A DNA stretch of 64,000 nt from Streptomyces sp. NBC_01476 (GCF_036227265.1 NZ_CP109446.1:7643001-7707000); one strand, 5' to 3'; shown: positions 1 through 9,543, counted from the stretch's first letter. Notes: generated from the letters alone by a model not told the origin. Program-made: numbers and translations.

Positions 1-15
1 GATGCCGTGCTTCAC
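1..15 (-). CDS. rpmE2: Ribosomal protein L31 type B, first five codons only (runs off the left edge)
   Basis: Only the start is in the window: a GTG at 15 reading M-K-H-G-I, preceded by a GAGAGGG ribosome-binding site. Type B (cysteine-free) L31 proteins begin MKxxIHP, and this gene lies directly downstream of a cysteine-free L33 gene on the same strand, an order known from zinc-responsive ribosomal protein clusters of Streptomyces. The call rests on five residues plus context, so it is moderate at best. Confidence 0.55.
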
Positions 16-77
16 GGTGAACCCTCTCTCTGTACTACAGCGGTGCTGTGCTGGTGCGGTCCGGGTCTGCGCCCGGG

Positions 78-242
78 TCAGCGCTCTTCGCGGAAGAGCA
101 CGTGCCGGCCGGCGACCGGGTCGAACTTGGTCAGCTGCAGCCGGTCGGGGTCGTTGCGGCGGCTCTTGCGGGTGACGTACGTGTAACCCGTCCCCGCCGT
201 GGAGCGCAGCTTGATGATCGGTCGCAGTTCGCTGCGGGCCAT
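78..242 (-). CDS. rpmG: 50S ribosomal protein L33, cysteine-free paralogue
   Basis: A 54-residue basic protein starting MARSELRP, containing STAGTGYTYVTRKSRRN and ending HVLFREER, the full length and pattern of bacterial L33. It is a structural protein of the large ribosomal subunit. It has no cysteine, so it is the 'C-minus' form that lacks the zinc-ribbon CxxC pairs. In actinobacteria such forms replace the zinc-binding L33 when zinc is scarce and are repressed by Zur. The ATG at 242 was chosen because conservation begins exactly there; the open frame upstream is not conserved-looking. It precedes the L31 start by about 60 bases, probably as one transcript. Confidence 0.92.
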   Translation of the reverse strand: MARSELRPIIKLRSTAGTGYTYVTRKSRRNDPDRLQLTKFDPVAGRHVLFREER

Positions 243-279
243 GGGCGCTGCCCCTTCCGTGCGGTCCCACCCACCGGGT

Positions 280-297
280 GGAACGGTTGTCATTTTC
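280..297 (-). promoter_or_regulatory. Possible Zur box upstream of rpmG
   Basis: Read toward rpmG the site is GAAAATGACAACCGTTCC. Its GAAAATGA half and partly symmetrical GTTCC half resemble the AT-containing inverted repeat bound by the zinc repressor Zur in actinobacteria. It lies about 40 bases before the start of a cysteine-free L33 gene, where a Zur operator is expected. The right half is degenerate, so this is tentative. Confidence 0.35.
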
Positions 298-801
298 GGT
301 CTGTCTCTGTCAACGCCACCCCCTCCCTCCGCATTCCCGTGCCCGCGGCCCGCTCGCACCGGCGGCCCCCAGCCTGTCCGCGTCCCGCCCACAGCCCACG
401 CACAGACTCCCGGCGGGTGCGCCCCGCGGGTGCCAGAAAGGCTTTCCGGCGCTTTGCGCAAAGACGGTCCGCGCTGCCTTCCGCCGCGTTAAATGAACGC
501 CGCGAACGGTCCCGCAATGTGTTTAGTTTTGGTTTCAAATACCTCTTTAGCGGCAGCTCACCAAGGGTGCCGAGGGCCCCCGGCGGTCGATTGCGCCGGA
601 TTCGTGCGGCATTGCCAAGGCGCCGGAATTCACCTTTCCGGAACGCCGCGGAAACAATCCCGTGGGCGTCCGCCGACCCCCGCAAAACGGTCTTCCCCCG
701 GCTCTTCGCGACGCCCTAAAGTCTCCCAACGGAGCCGCCGTCCCCCCACGTTCACCCTTCTTTCCCTTCGCCATGCGCCAACGAAGACAGGAAAGCTGCA
801 C
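298..801. other. Intergenic region without a recognised gene
   Basis: About 500 bases between the divergent rpmG and amidase genes. Open frames here lack a ribosome-binding site and streptomycete codon bias. The stretch at roughly 488-560 is unusually A+T-rich for this genome and probably holds promoter elements, but I cannot name a convincing -35/-10 pair. Confidence 0.5.
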
Positions 802-2736
802 ATGCCAGCAGAACGTGTCACGTCCCAGCCTCCCACCGTCGCCGACCCGTCGGCCGCCCCGGCCGCGCCGGGAAACCGCCACGGCCTCAGCCGCCGCGCC
901 GTACTCGGCGGCGCCGCCGCCGTGACCGGTGCGGCCGCCGTCTCGGCCGCCGCCGTGTCGCCGGCCGCCGCGGACTCTCCCGCGTCGGCGAGCGCCGCCT
1001 TCGAGCGCGCTCTTCCCTCGGTCAACAGCATCAAGAAGCGGCACCGGCTGGTCGACTACGAAGTGGTCGAACTCGCCGCGCTGATGCGGGCCCGGGTGGT
1101 CACGGCGGTCCAGGTCACCAAGGCGTACCTGGACCGTATCGACCGCTTCAACGGCCCCTTCGAGACCTACGGCGACAACGGCCTCTACAACGCCTTCGTC
1201 CGGATCGACCGGGCGGGGGCACTGGCCCAGGCGGCAGCCGCCGACCAGAAGTTCGCCCGGTCCCGGCACTCGCACGAGGACCTGCCGCCGCTGCTCGGCA
1301 TCCCGTTCGGCATCAAGGACTCGGTCGCCGTCAAGGGCCTGGAGGCGAAGGACGGCAGCCACGCCTTCGACGGAAACGCGGCCCTGCGGGACGCCACCGT
1401 CGTCGCCCGGCTGCGGGAGGCCGGCGCGGTGATCCTCGGCCACACCATCGCCTCGGCCTTCTCCGGCTCCATCACCGGCACCTTCGCCGGCAACGCCTGG
1501 AACAAGGCGTACGTCCCCGGCGGCTCCAGCCAGGGCTCCGGTGTCGCGCCGGTCGCCCGGCTGGCGGCGGCCTGCATCGGCGAGGAGACCGGCGGATCCA
1601 TCATGATGCCGTCGGCCGCCAACGGCGCCAGCGGCATCAAGCCGTCGCTGGGCACCAACTCGGTGGCCGGACTGATGCCGCTCTCCCCGGGATACGACGT
1701 CCTCGGTCCGATCGCCCGCTCGGTACGCGACGCGTCCTTGATCATGTCGGTCATCCACGGCCCGGACCCCGCCAACGACCCGCTGACCCTCGCCGCCCCC
1801 GACCCGTTCCCCGCCATGCCGCTCACCGCCCGCACGGGCCGCAAGCCGCTGGCCGGCACCACCATCGGGATCCCGCTGTCGGACTGGATGCGCACCAGCC
1901 GCGGTGTCCAGACGGGCACCAAGCCCCAGGACACCTACGACGCCGACCACCTCGCCGCCTTCAACCGGCTCAAGCAGCAACTCACCGCGCTCGGCGCGAA
2001 GGTGAAGGAGTTCCCCGGCCTGGACGTCACCGTGCCGGCCAACGACCCCTACTTCAACAGCACCGACGTGCTGGCCACCGTCGACGGCTCCCCGGTCTCG
2101 CCGTCCTCCGCGGTGCTCAGCCCCAACCGGTACGAGATCCGCTACTGGGACGCGGTGAAGGACTTCGCCGCCACCCGCCCCGCCGACCAGGCCGCGGCCC
2201 TGCTGGCCCAGTACGGCCGGAAGGCCCCCGGCGAGGCCACCGCCTCCTTCGAGTCCGCCACCCGCTTCGGCGGCGCGGTCCCCGCCTCCGTACGGGTCGA
2301 GGGCGAGCACCGCCGCCGCACCCTGCAGGCCAACTACCAGGCCGCGCTGGACGCCGCGGGCGTCGACTTCATGCTCGTGCTGTCGCTGGGCGCGCAGATC
2401 GGCCTGCGCACCGGCTCCGGCTTCCCGGTCTACCGCGCCTACTACCAGCTGCCCAACGCCCTGACCTGGCCGATGGTTTCCTTCCCGATCGGCTACGACA
2501 GCACCCTCGGGCTGCCGATCGCGGCCCAGTTCTGGGGACCGCGGTTCAGCGAACCGGTCATCGTCCAGGCCGCCATCGACTACCAGGCCGCCTACCCCGA
2601 GTACCACAACGCGGCCCCGCCGGACCCGGTCGCCGCCACCACCCCGAAGATCGCGCCCCGGGTGCTGGTCGCCGAACCGCCCACCCCGCCGGAGCTCTCC
2701 AACGACCCGCTGATCGCCGAGGAGGCCCTGCGATGA
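802..2736 (+). CDS. Tat-exported amidase-signature hydrolase
   Basis: Predicted 644 residues. The ATG at 802 follows a GGAAAGC ribosome-binding site and places a twin-arginine signal (SRRAVLGG, Arg31-Arg32, then an Ala-rich stretch) near the N-terminus; the longer open frame upstream looks non-coding. The amidase-signature triad is visible: Lys172 in GIKDSVAV, Ser242 in GGSSQGSG and nucleophile Ser266 in EETGGSIMMP. The 24-residue spacing between the two serines is the classic one. The family hydrolyses linear amides. An extracellular substrate is implied by the signal, but its identity is not visible. The stop overlaps the next start (ATGA), so translation is coupled to the 64-residue protein and probably to the secreted hydrolase after it. 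Confidence 0.88.
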   Translation: MPAERVTSQPPTVADPSAAPAAPGNRHGLSRRAVLGGAAAVTGAAAVSAAAVSPAAADSPASASAAFERALPSVNSIKKRHRLVDYEVVELAALMRARVVTAVQVTKAYLDRIDRFNGPFETYGDNGLYNAFVRIDRAGALAQAAAADQKFARSRHSHEDLPPLLGIPFGIKDSVAVKGLEAKDGSHAFDGNAALRDATVVARLREAGAVILGHTIASAFSGSITGTFAGNAWNKAYVPGGSSQGSGVAPVARLAAACIGEETGGSIMMPSAANGASGIKPSLGTNSVAGLMPLSPGYDVLGPIARSVRDASLIMSVIHGPDPANDPLTLAAPDPFPAMPLTARTGRKPLAGTTIGIPLSDWMRTSRGVQTGTKPQDTYDADHLAAFNRLKQQLTALGAKVKEFPGLDVTVPANDPYFNSTDVLATVDGSPVSPSSAVLSPNRYEIRYWDAVKDFAATRPADQAAALLAQYGRKAPGEATASFESATRFGGAVPASVRVEGEHRRRTLQANYQAALDAAGVDFMLVLSLGAQIGLRTGSGFPVYRAYYQLPNALTWPMVSFPIGYDSTLGLPIAAQFWGPRFSEPVIVQAAIDYQAAYPEYHNAAPPDPVAATTPKIAPRVLVAEPPTPPELSNDPLIAEEALR

Positions 2737-2927
2737 GCTTCCTCACCGTCGGCTGGGGCCCGGTGATCAACGCCGGACTCCCGCCGCAGCACCCCGGCGA
2801 CGGCACCGAGCCGCTGGCCACCGTCGGCTGGCTGCCCAAACTCGGCACCGCCTTCTACCCCTATCCGGACGACGACCCGGACGCCGGCCCGGCCGGCCGC
2901 ACGCATGAGAGCGGGAGCAAGCAGTAG
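2733..2927 (+). CDS. 64-residue protein coupled to the amidase, function unknown
   Basis: The start ATG overlaps the amidase stop (ATGA) and its TAG overlaps the next GTG start by one base (TAGTG), so it is embedded in a tightly coupled operon. I do not recognise a family. There is no signal peptide or membrane segment. It contains a small internal duplication, SFLTVGWGP and PLATVGWLP, and an acidic, proline-rich C-terminal half. It could be an accessory or maturation peptide for the amidase. The tight packing argues that it is a real gene. Confidence 0.55.
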   Translation: MSFLTVGWGPVINAGLPPQHPGDGTEPLATVGWLPKLGTAFYPYPDDDPDAGPAGRTHESGSKQ

Positions 2928-5875
2928 TGAACAGACACATACGGGTGCGGACGCTGCGGCGCCCGCTCACCGCGGTGGCCGCCGGACTCCTCGTCCTCGG
3001 GGCGTCCACGGCCGCCGCCACCTTGCCGGCCGCCGCCGCGGCACCCGACCCGAGCACCGCCGTGGTCGACTCGGGCGCCGACTGGACGGTGACCCGGGCC
3101 GCGGGCGGCTATCTGGTCTCGCTCGACCTGGGCACCGCACTGCCCGTCAAGGACGACATGCCGGTCCTGCTGGCGGACGGCGCGGCGCTGGGCCCGGCCG
3201 CCGAGTCGGCCGACGGCCAGACCCTCACGGTGACCACCACCGACCCGTCGGTGGCCACCGCCAAGTCCATCAGCTGGCAGTGGTCCAGCGGCGGCGACGA
3301 CCTCACGACCGGCCCGACCACACTGCCGTCCGCGCTGCCCAAGGCCCAGCAGCGGTCGGTCGCCCCGGACACCTCGAAGAAGCCGGGCGGCCCGGCGCCG
3401 GCCCCCGCCGACCCGACCACCATCGGCACCGGCCACTACACCATCGCCGACTACGACTTCGGCGCCCAGTCGATCCCGCTGGCCGACATCGGCGGCATCC
3501 GCGGCGAACTCGAAGGCCGCGTCTATCTGCCGGCCGGCCACGGCGAGCACCCGCTGGTGATCTTCCTGCACGGCCGGCACAGCTCCTGCTACAACACCAC
3601 CACCCTCAAGGGTGCCAGCGGCTGGCCCTGCCCGGCCGGCACCTCCCCGATCCTCAGCTACGCGGGCTACGACGGCGCCGGCGAGGCGCTGGCGGCGGCC
3701 GGTTACACGGTGGTGTCGATCTCCGCCAACGCGATCAACGCCAACGACAACCAGCTCTCCCCGGACGACGGCGCCATCTCCCGCGGCCAGCTGGTCCTCG
3801 ACACCCTCACCATGCTCAAGTCGGTGAACAGCGGCCACCAGGTCACGTACCACGACGCCGCCACCGGCCAGGACCGCACCCTCGACCAGGCGCTGGCGGC
3901 CGGCCGGACCACCTACCCGGACGGCACGCTCCGCGCGCGTGACCTCAAGGGCACCATGGACTTCAGCCGCATCGGGCTGATGGGCCACTCCCGCGGCGGC
4001 GAGGGCGTCGTCACCACCGGCACCCTCAACGAGGGCCTGGCGCACCCGTGGGACATCAAGTCGGTCTTCGCGCTCGCCCCGATCGACTTCACCCGCCCCA
4101 CCCTGCCCGACGTCGTGACCACCACGCTGCTGCCGTACTGCGACGGTGACGTGTCCGACCAGCAGGGGCAGCACTTCTACGCCGACTCGCGCGACGGAAC
4201 CTTCTCCGACGACGTGCAGCGCTCCGACATCTGGGTCATGGGCACCGACCACGACTTCTACAACTCCTCGTGGACACCGCCCTACCCGGGCGCCTCCGAC
4301 GACTGGTCGAAGGCCGACGACCCGGTCTGCGGCACCAGCGCCGCCGCCCAGGCGTCCGGCCAGAACATCCGGCTCACCGCGGCCCAGGAGTACCAGGTCG
4401 GCTCCGCGTACATCTCCGGCTTCTTCGAGGCCACCCTCGGCGGACAGACCCGCTTCCAGGGCATGTTCGACGGTTCCGGCCAGGAGCCGCCGTCCGTCGC
4501 CGGCTACGCCGACGTACGCACCGTCGCCCAGCAGCCCGCGTCCGAGCGCACCGACATCACCACCTTCAAGGAAGTCTCCCCGCTGGTGAAGGCGAGCGGC
4601 GCGGTGACCGCGACGGTCTGCGCCAGCAAGTACGGGCGGACGGTTCCCGAGGTGCTGCCGGTCTGCACCAACCCGGGCAGCACCCTCACCAACCAGCAGG
4701 TGCCGTACTGGACACCCGCCTCCTTCGCGCCGAACGTCCCGCTCAACCCGATGACCCATCTCACCTGGACCGGTACCGGCGGCGGCGTGACCGTCACCGT
4801 CCCGCCCGCCCAGCGCAATGTGTCGCGGTACGACGAGATGACCGTCGACATGTCGCCGGACGAGAGCGTCGCCACCGGCACCGACATGACACTGAGCGTG
4901 TCCGACAGCTCCGGGCACACCTGGAGCAGCCCGGTGTCCGACCTCAACACCTGGGGCGTCAGCCGGATGCCGGCCAGCACCTCCACCAACCTCGGCAAGA
5001 TCGTGCTCCAGCAGGTGCACGTGCCGACCGCCACGCTCAAGAAGGCCCACCTCGACCTCAGCCGTCTCGCCAAGGTCACCTTCACCCCGGCCATCGGCGC
5101 GGACGGTACGGCGACGGGCGGTGAGTACCTCTCCGACCTGGGCTTCGACAGCAAGAGCCTGGGCACGCCGCAGGTGCACCCGCGGCCGACGGTCAACGTG
5201 GCCTCCACCGCGGTGGAGGAGGGCTCCGGGCCCGGCACCGGGAAGGTCGCGGTCTACCTCTCGCGGCCGAGCGGCACGACCGTGACCGCGTACCTGACGG
5301 TGATCGGCTCGGCGACCGGCAAGGTCGGACTGGCCATGCAGCAGGTCACCTTCCCCCGGGGAGCGACCTGCCGGGCGGTGAGCATCCCGCTGACCGGTGA
5401 CACCCTGCCAGGTGCCACCGCGACCACCTCCTACAAGATCGGCGTGTCGGACTCCACCGACGCGGTGCTGGGCAGCGGCGACTTCGGTACCGTCACCGTC
5501 CGCGAGGACGACGGCACCACCGGAACCGTGACCCCGGCGCCCCCGGTCGGCGTCCAGGGTGACGTCTGCGCCGAACACCAGGCGCTCTCCCACCCCGGCC
5601 GGCTGAGCGTCCACGACGCCGGCCCCACCCCCGGCGAGACCGTCCCGGTCAGCGCCTCGGGCTACCGCAGCGGTGAGAGCGTCGCCTTCACCCTGGGCTC
5701 GCTGCCGCTGGGTACCGCCGTGGCGAGCGCCCACGGCGAGGTGCGCTTCGACGCCGTGATCCCGGCCGGCCAGCCGTACGGCGCCACCACGCTCACCGCG
5801 GTGGGCGCCGGGTCCGGCCGCACGGCGACGGCGGGCTTGAAGGTCGAGCGTCCCCACGGCAGAGGAGGGCACTGA
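2927..5875 (+). CDS. Large secreted alpha/beta hydrolase with C-terminal beta-sandwich domains
   Basis: Predicted 982 residues, starting at a GTG that overlaps the preceding TAG. An Ala-rich Sec signal peptide covers about residues 8-40. The catalytic part at about 150-500 has an oxyanion-type stretch VIFLHGRHS and the nucleophile elbow GHSRGG with Ser355, typical of alpha/beta hydrolases. Residues near 760-870 (VEEGSGPGTGKVAVYLSRPSG) resemble a Calx-beta-like repeat, and the last 90 residues form another small beta domain. It is presumably an extracellular esterase or peptidase; the substrate cannot be read from the sequence. It is the last gene of the amidase operon and is followed by a strong terminator. 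Confidence 0.75.
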   Translation: MNRHIRVRTLRRPLTAVAAGLLVLGASTAAATLPAAAAAPDPSTAVVDSGADWTVTRAAGGYLVSLDLGTALPVKDDMPVLLADGAALGPAAESADGQTLTVTTTDPSVATAKSISWQWSSGGDDLTTGPTTLPSALPKAQQRSVAPDTSKKPGGPAPAPADPTTIGTGHYTIADYDFGAQSIPLADIGGIRGELEGRVYLPAGHGEHPLVIFLHGRHSSCYNTTTLKGASGWPCPAGTSPILSYAGYDGAGEALAAAGYTVVSISANAINANDNQLSPDDGAISRGQLVLDTLTMLKSVNSGHQVTYHDAATGQDRTLDQALAAGRTTYPDGTLRARDLKGTMDFSRIGLMGHSRGGEGVVTTGTLNEGLAHPWDIKSVFALAPIDFTRPTLPDVVTTTLLPYCDGDVSDQQGQHFYADSRDGTFSDDVQRSDIWVMGTDHDFYNSSWTPPYPGASDDWSKADDPVCGTSAAAQASGQNIRLTAAQEYQVGSAYISGFFEATLGGQTRFQGMFDGSGQEPPSVAGYADVRTVAQQPASERTDITTFKEVSPLVKASGAVTATVCASKYGRTVPEVLPVCTNPGSTLTNQQVPYWTPASFAPNVPLNPMTHLTWTGTGGGVTVTVPPAQRNVSRYDEMTVDMSPDESVATGTDMTLSVSDSSGHTWSSPVSDLNTWGVSRMPASTSTNLGKIVLQQVHVPTATLKKAHLDLSRLAKVTFTPAIGADGTATGGEYLSDLGFDSKSLGTPQVHPRPTVNVASTAVEEGSGPGTGKVAVYLSRPSGTTVTAYLTVIGSATGKVGLAMQQVTFPRGATCRAVSIPLTGDTLPGATATTSYKIGVSDSTDAVLGSGDFGTVTVREDDGTTGTVTPAPPVGVQGDVCAEHQALSHPGRLSVHDAGPTPGETVPVSASGYRSGESVAFTLGSLPLGTAVASAHGEVRFDAVIPAGQPYGATTLTAVGAGSGRTATAGLKVERPHGRGGH

Positions 5876-5910
5876 GCAGGGCCAGTGACCTGACCTGACC
5901 TCACCTGGGA

Positions 5911-5944
5911 AGGGCCCCCGCGGGTACGCACCCGCGGGGGCCCT
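5911..5944 (+). terminator. Strong hairpin terminator after the amidase operon
   Basis: Perfect 15-bp stem (AGGGCCCCCGCGGGT and its complement) with a 4-base loop and a short T run, 35 bases after the hydrolase stop. Confidence 0.85.
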
Positions 5945-6187
5945 TTGCCGGCCGCGGCCACGGTCCCGGGCGGGAAACGCGGTTGCGCGGGCCGGCCGCG
6001 CGCTGGGACGATCACCCGCGTGATGAACCGGAAGGACGGCCTCGCGACCATCTGCTGACCGCGATGAGCCACCGTCGAGCGTCCGGAGCGGACGCACCCC
6101 GAAACCAGCCCGCCCCCGTGGCGGCAGCCGAAACCCCCGCACCGCCGGTGCGTTCCGCCAGGACGCCCGGGACGTTGCCCGGAAGAA

Positions 6188-6208
6188 GGCCGGCACTCCG
6201 TGCCGGCC
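6188..6208. repeat. Hairpin ahead of the helical-repeat gene
   Basis: Perfect 9-bp inverted repeat GGCCGGCAC-TCC-GTGCCGGCC. If the downstream gene starts at 6238 the hairpin lies in its leader, about 30 bases before the start. If translation begins further upstream it is merely inside the coding region. Confidence 0.35.
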
Positions 6209-6237
6209 GCTCCGCCGAAAGAGAAGAAGCCGCAGCT

Positions 6238-9200
6238 TTGACCGCTGCCTTTCCGTTCCCGCACGACCTTCCGTTCCCGGCCCGCATGCGCGCGCTCGCC
6301 GAGCACGCCCGCGCCCTGGACACCGACGGTTACCGGACGCTTCGGGCCCGGCTCGACGCCGGGGACCCGGACGACCGCCGGACCGCCCTGTTCCTGGCCG
6401 TCGTCCGCCGCGACCTCGCCGCGGTGACCGACGCCCTCACTGATCCGCTGCTGCGGCGCCCCGCGCTGGCCGCCGCGATCCGGCTGCCGGTCCCCGACGA
6501 ACCGCTCGCCGCGCTCGCCCTGGGACCGGTGTCCGGTCTGCGGCGGGACCTCCACCGCGTGCTGCGGCGGTCCCGCCGGCGGGCGCTCGCCGACAGGCTG
6601 CTGCCGTTGACATACGAGCGGTACGGCGCCGCCGAGGCGCTGCGGCTCCTCCCGGCCTGCTCCGACGCGGTGGTGGCCAACTGGCTGCCGGCCTGCGCCG
6701 ACGGCGCCCAGCCCGGGGCGCTGGGCCCGCTGGCCCGCACCGCACCGGGCCCGCTCGCCGACTACCTCGCCGGCTGCCTGGAATCCGTCCACGGATGGGA
6801 CCGGTTCCGCGCGTCGGCGGGCCGCGAGCGGCAGGTGACCGTACTGGCCCGGCGTGATCCGCGCGCCGCGACCGTGCTGGCCGAAAGGGCGCCCTGGGTG
6901 CTCACCGAGGAGGCGACACTCGCCCTGCTGCGCCGCCCCGCGGAGCTGCTGGCCGCGGTACGGCGTGCCGCGAAGGCCGAACTTCCGCTGGGCGTACGGC
7001 CGTTGCCGCGGCGTGTGCGTCGGCGGCTGCGCGCGCTGCCCGCGCCGGACCTCGCCCTGCTCGCCTCGGCCTGCACCGCCCCTGCCACGGGCAGGAGAGG
7101 CCGGCCGATCACCGCACCCGAACCGCTGCTGCTCCTGCTGCCCGCGCCGGAGCGGCTGCGGATCGTCACCGAGCGGCTGGGACCGGACGAGCATGTTCCG
7201 ATCGGCCGGACGCACGCCGTCGCCGCGCTGGAAGCCGCCGACCGCGCCGCCCTGCTCCGCCGGTTGCCGGGCTCGCTCCGGAACTCCCGGCGCGGGCGGA
7301 CGGCCGCCCTGCTGCCCCTGCCCGAAGCCGAGGAGATGCTGCGCACCGGGACGGACTCCGGCCTGGTGCACGAACGGGCCAACGCATGGCCGCAGTTGAT
7401 CGCCTGCGCCCAGTTGCACGGCGACCCGGCCGGGTACGGCAGCGTGCTCATCTCCTGCGAACGGGCATGGCACGACCAGGTGATGGTCCGCGAGGCCGCC
7501 CTGCGCGAGGCCGGCCACACCCCGGCCCGGCTGCTCCCGGCGGTCCCGCTCGGCGTCCTGCGGGACGCCGCGATGACGGCCGTCCAGTCCCACGACTCCA
7601 CCGCCGCCACCCTGGCCGCGGCTGAACTCTGGCTGCGCCGCACAGCGCTGAACGCGGCTGCCCGCGGCGACATTGAACGCGGCCGGGCGGTGGCCCTGTT
7701 GCTCGCCGAATGCGCCAACGACCCACGCCGCAGGGGCGGCCGGCCTCCCCTGCCGATCGGGCCCGCGACGGCGTCGGCCCTGTGGTCCGCCGCCGAACCA
7801 GCCGGCCTTCGGCCGCACCGGGTGGTCGCGCTGGCCGAACTCCTCGCCGTGCGCGCCGCGTCGCTGCCCGGCCTGGAAGAACTCCTCTCCCGTACCGTCG
7901 CCGGCGGCGACCACCGGCTTGCCGGACGTGCCGCCGCCGTCCTCCTGCGCGACCCCCGCACCCGCGAGGCCCGCTGCGGGGAACTCCTCGCCGCCCGCCC
8001 AACCTTGATCACCGGTGAGCCGCTGCTGCGCACCGTCGTCACCCGCCGCACCGACCTGCTCGGTGCCCTCACCGGTCCCTGCGTACCGCCGAACTGGACG
8101 CCGCCGCTCACCGCCTGGGTCCGGGGCCGCTGGCTGCCCGCCCAACGCACGGCGTTCGACGACCGGTTGGCCGTCATCGCCGCCGCCGAGGACGCACCGC
8201 TGCGGGAACGCTCGACCGCGGCGGCGGCGCTGCGCGACCCGGCGGCACTGCGGTCACTGGCGGGGGAGGGGCCGGGCACCGGGGCGCCGCAGCCGGTGGC
8301 CGCCGCGGCGCTCACCGCGCTGGCCGAGCCCGGGGTGCTGCCGACGGAGGAAGCGCTGCGGGTGCTGCTGCCGTACGCCGCCGCGGGAGGCGTACGGAGC
8401 CGGGCCGCGATGGCCGGGATCAGACGGACACTGGGCGCCATCGACGGACCGGCGGCCGTCAAGGTGCTCGGGACGCTGCTTGCGGACACCGGCGGCCCGG
8501 TCGGCACACGGAAGGAGGCGGTGCGCGCCCTCGACGCGACGGGCGGGGACAAAGCCCGTCGCGCGCTGCTCGCCGGGTGGGACGCGCCAGGGCAGCATCA
8601 CGACGTACTGGCGGCGCTGGCCCGGCCGTTGCTCGCCCACGTGGCGGAGCCGGACGTCGCAGCGCGGCTCACCGGCGGGCTCCGGCACAGGGCCGTACTG
8701 GACGCCGTCGCCGCAGGCCAGGACAGGCTGCCCGCCGCCGCCCGTCCGCCGTACGCCGCCTTCCTCGCCGGACTGATCCGTGGCGCACCCGCCGACCAGG
8801 CCATGGCGGCCTGCCGCGCCTTCGGGCAACTGGGCGCCGACACCCGCGCCGGGCACGCCCGTGCACTGTCCGCCGCTCTCGCCGACCCGGCACGCCCGGT
8901 CCTGGTCCGGGCCGGCGCGGCCGAACTCCTGATGGCCAAGGACCTCCCCGGCACCGCGCGGGACGCATTCCGCACCGCGCTCGCCGCGGTCGTCACCCAG
9001 GCCCGCGGCGAGCAGGGCGACCCGACGCTGGTGCTCCTGCGGCTCGGCCGGAGGACGGCGGACCGCGATCCGGGCGCGGACGATGTCCTCGCCGGCGCAC
9101 TGGAGGCCGCCGGTCTGCGAGCAGCCGCCGCCCGCGTGGCCTTCCAGGCGGCAGCCACCGCGCTCGTCCGCGGCGACGGCTCGATGGACCGGTGGCACCG

Positions 9201-9492
9201 CTGCCTCACGCTGGTGGCGGACCGTCCCCACCGCCTGGACCTGAGGCAGGGCCCCCAGGTGGCCGGCGGACAGCACCTGCCGGCCGCCTTCGCCACGGTG
9301 GCCGGTGCGCTGGCCGCCGTCCCCACGACCGCGGCGGGCCTCATCGCTCATTGGCTGACCGGGACGGCGGGCCCGCGGACGGCGTGGGCCGACCCCTGGC
9401 CCGCCGTACTCGACGTCCTGCTCGGCCACCCGGACCCGGATGTGGCGGAAGCGGCCCTGAGCACGGGGTTGAGGCGCTCGCGCGACCTGTGA
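6238..9492 (+). CDS. Giant alpha-helical (HEAT-like) repeat protein, unknown role
   Basis: About 1,084 residues if the TTG at 6238 is used. That TTG follows AAAGAGAAG and begins where codon bias becomes strong. An ATG at 6286 is an alternative, and the frame stays open back to about 5983 with poor coding character. The product is almost wholly Ala/Leu/Arg-rich amphipathic helices in repeating units (for example RDAAMTAVQSHDSTAATLAA and GTRKEAVRALDATGGDKARR), as in HEAT or PBS-lyase-like solenoids. There is no signal peptide, membrane segment or catalytic motif. Proteins of this kind act as scaffolds, but no partner is suggested by the neighbours. It stands alone between a terminator upstream and a convergent gene downstream. 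Confidence 0.7.
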   Translation: MTAAFPFPHDLPFPARMRALAEHARALDTDGYRTLRARLDAGDPDDRRTALFLAVVRRDLAAVTDALTDPLLRRPALAAAIRLPVPDEPLAALALGPVSGLRRDLHRVLRRSRRRALADRLLPLTYERYGAAEALRLLPACSDAVVANWLPACADGAQPGALGPLARTAPGPLADYLAGCLESVHGWDRFRASAGRERQVTVLARRDPRAATVLAERAPWVLTEEATLALLRRPAELLAAVRRAAKAELPLGVRPLPRRVRRRLRALPAPDLALLASACTAPATGRRGRPITAPEPLLLLLPAPERLRIVTERLGPDEHVPIGRTHAVAALEAADRAALLRRLPGSLRNSRRGRTAALLPLPEAEEMLRTGTDSGLVHERANAWPQLIACAQLHGDPAGYGSVLISCERAWHDQVMVREAALREAGHTPARLLPAVPLGVLRDAAMTAVQSHDSTAATLAAAELWLRRTALNAAARGDIERGRAVALLLAECANDPRRRGGRPPLPIGPATASALWSAAEPAGLRPHRVVALAELLAVRAASLPGLEELLSRTVAGGDHRLAGRAAAVLLRDPRTREARCGELLAARPTLITGEPLLRTVVTRRTDLLGALTGPCVPPNWTPPLTAWVRGRWLPAQRTAFDDRLAVIAAAEDAPLRERSTAAAALRDPAALRSLAGEGPGTGAPQPVAAAALTALAEPGVLPTEEALRVLLPYAAAGGVRSRAAMAGIRRTLGAIDGPAAVKVLGTLLADTGGPVGTRKEAVRALDATGGDKARRALLAGWDAPGQHHDVLAALARPLLAHVAEPDVAARLTGGLRHRAVLDAVAAGQDRLPAAARPPYAAFLAGLIRGAPADQAMAACRAFGQLGADTRAGHARALSAALADPARPVLVRAGAAELLMAKDLPGTARDAFRTALAAVVTQARGEQGDPTLVLLRLGRRTADRDPGADDVLAGALEAAGLRAAAARVAFQAAATALVRGDGSMDRWHRCLTLVADRPHRLDLRQGPQVAGGQHLPAAFATVAGALAAVPTTAAGLIAHWLTGTAGPRTAWADPWPAVLDVLLGHPDPDVAEAALSTGLRRSRDL

Positions 9493-9543
9493 CCGGTGTG
9501 GCCGGTGACTGGCGTGGTCGGTGACCGGTGCGACCGGCCGCGG

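Noticed and set aside
48..719. Plus-strand frames across the rpmG region
   Set aside because: Opposite to a clear L33 gene and rich in Arg/Pro; no ribosome-binding site.
2861..6196. Very long open frame on the minus strand opposite the secreted hydrolase
   Set aside because: Gly/Arg/Val-rich shadow caused by high GC; no ribosome-binding site, and codon bias fits the plus strand.
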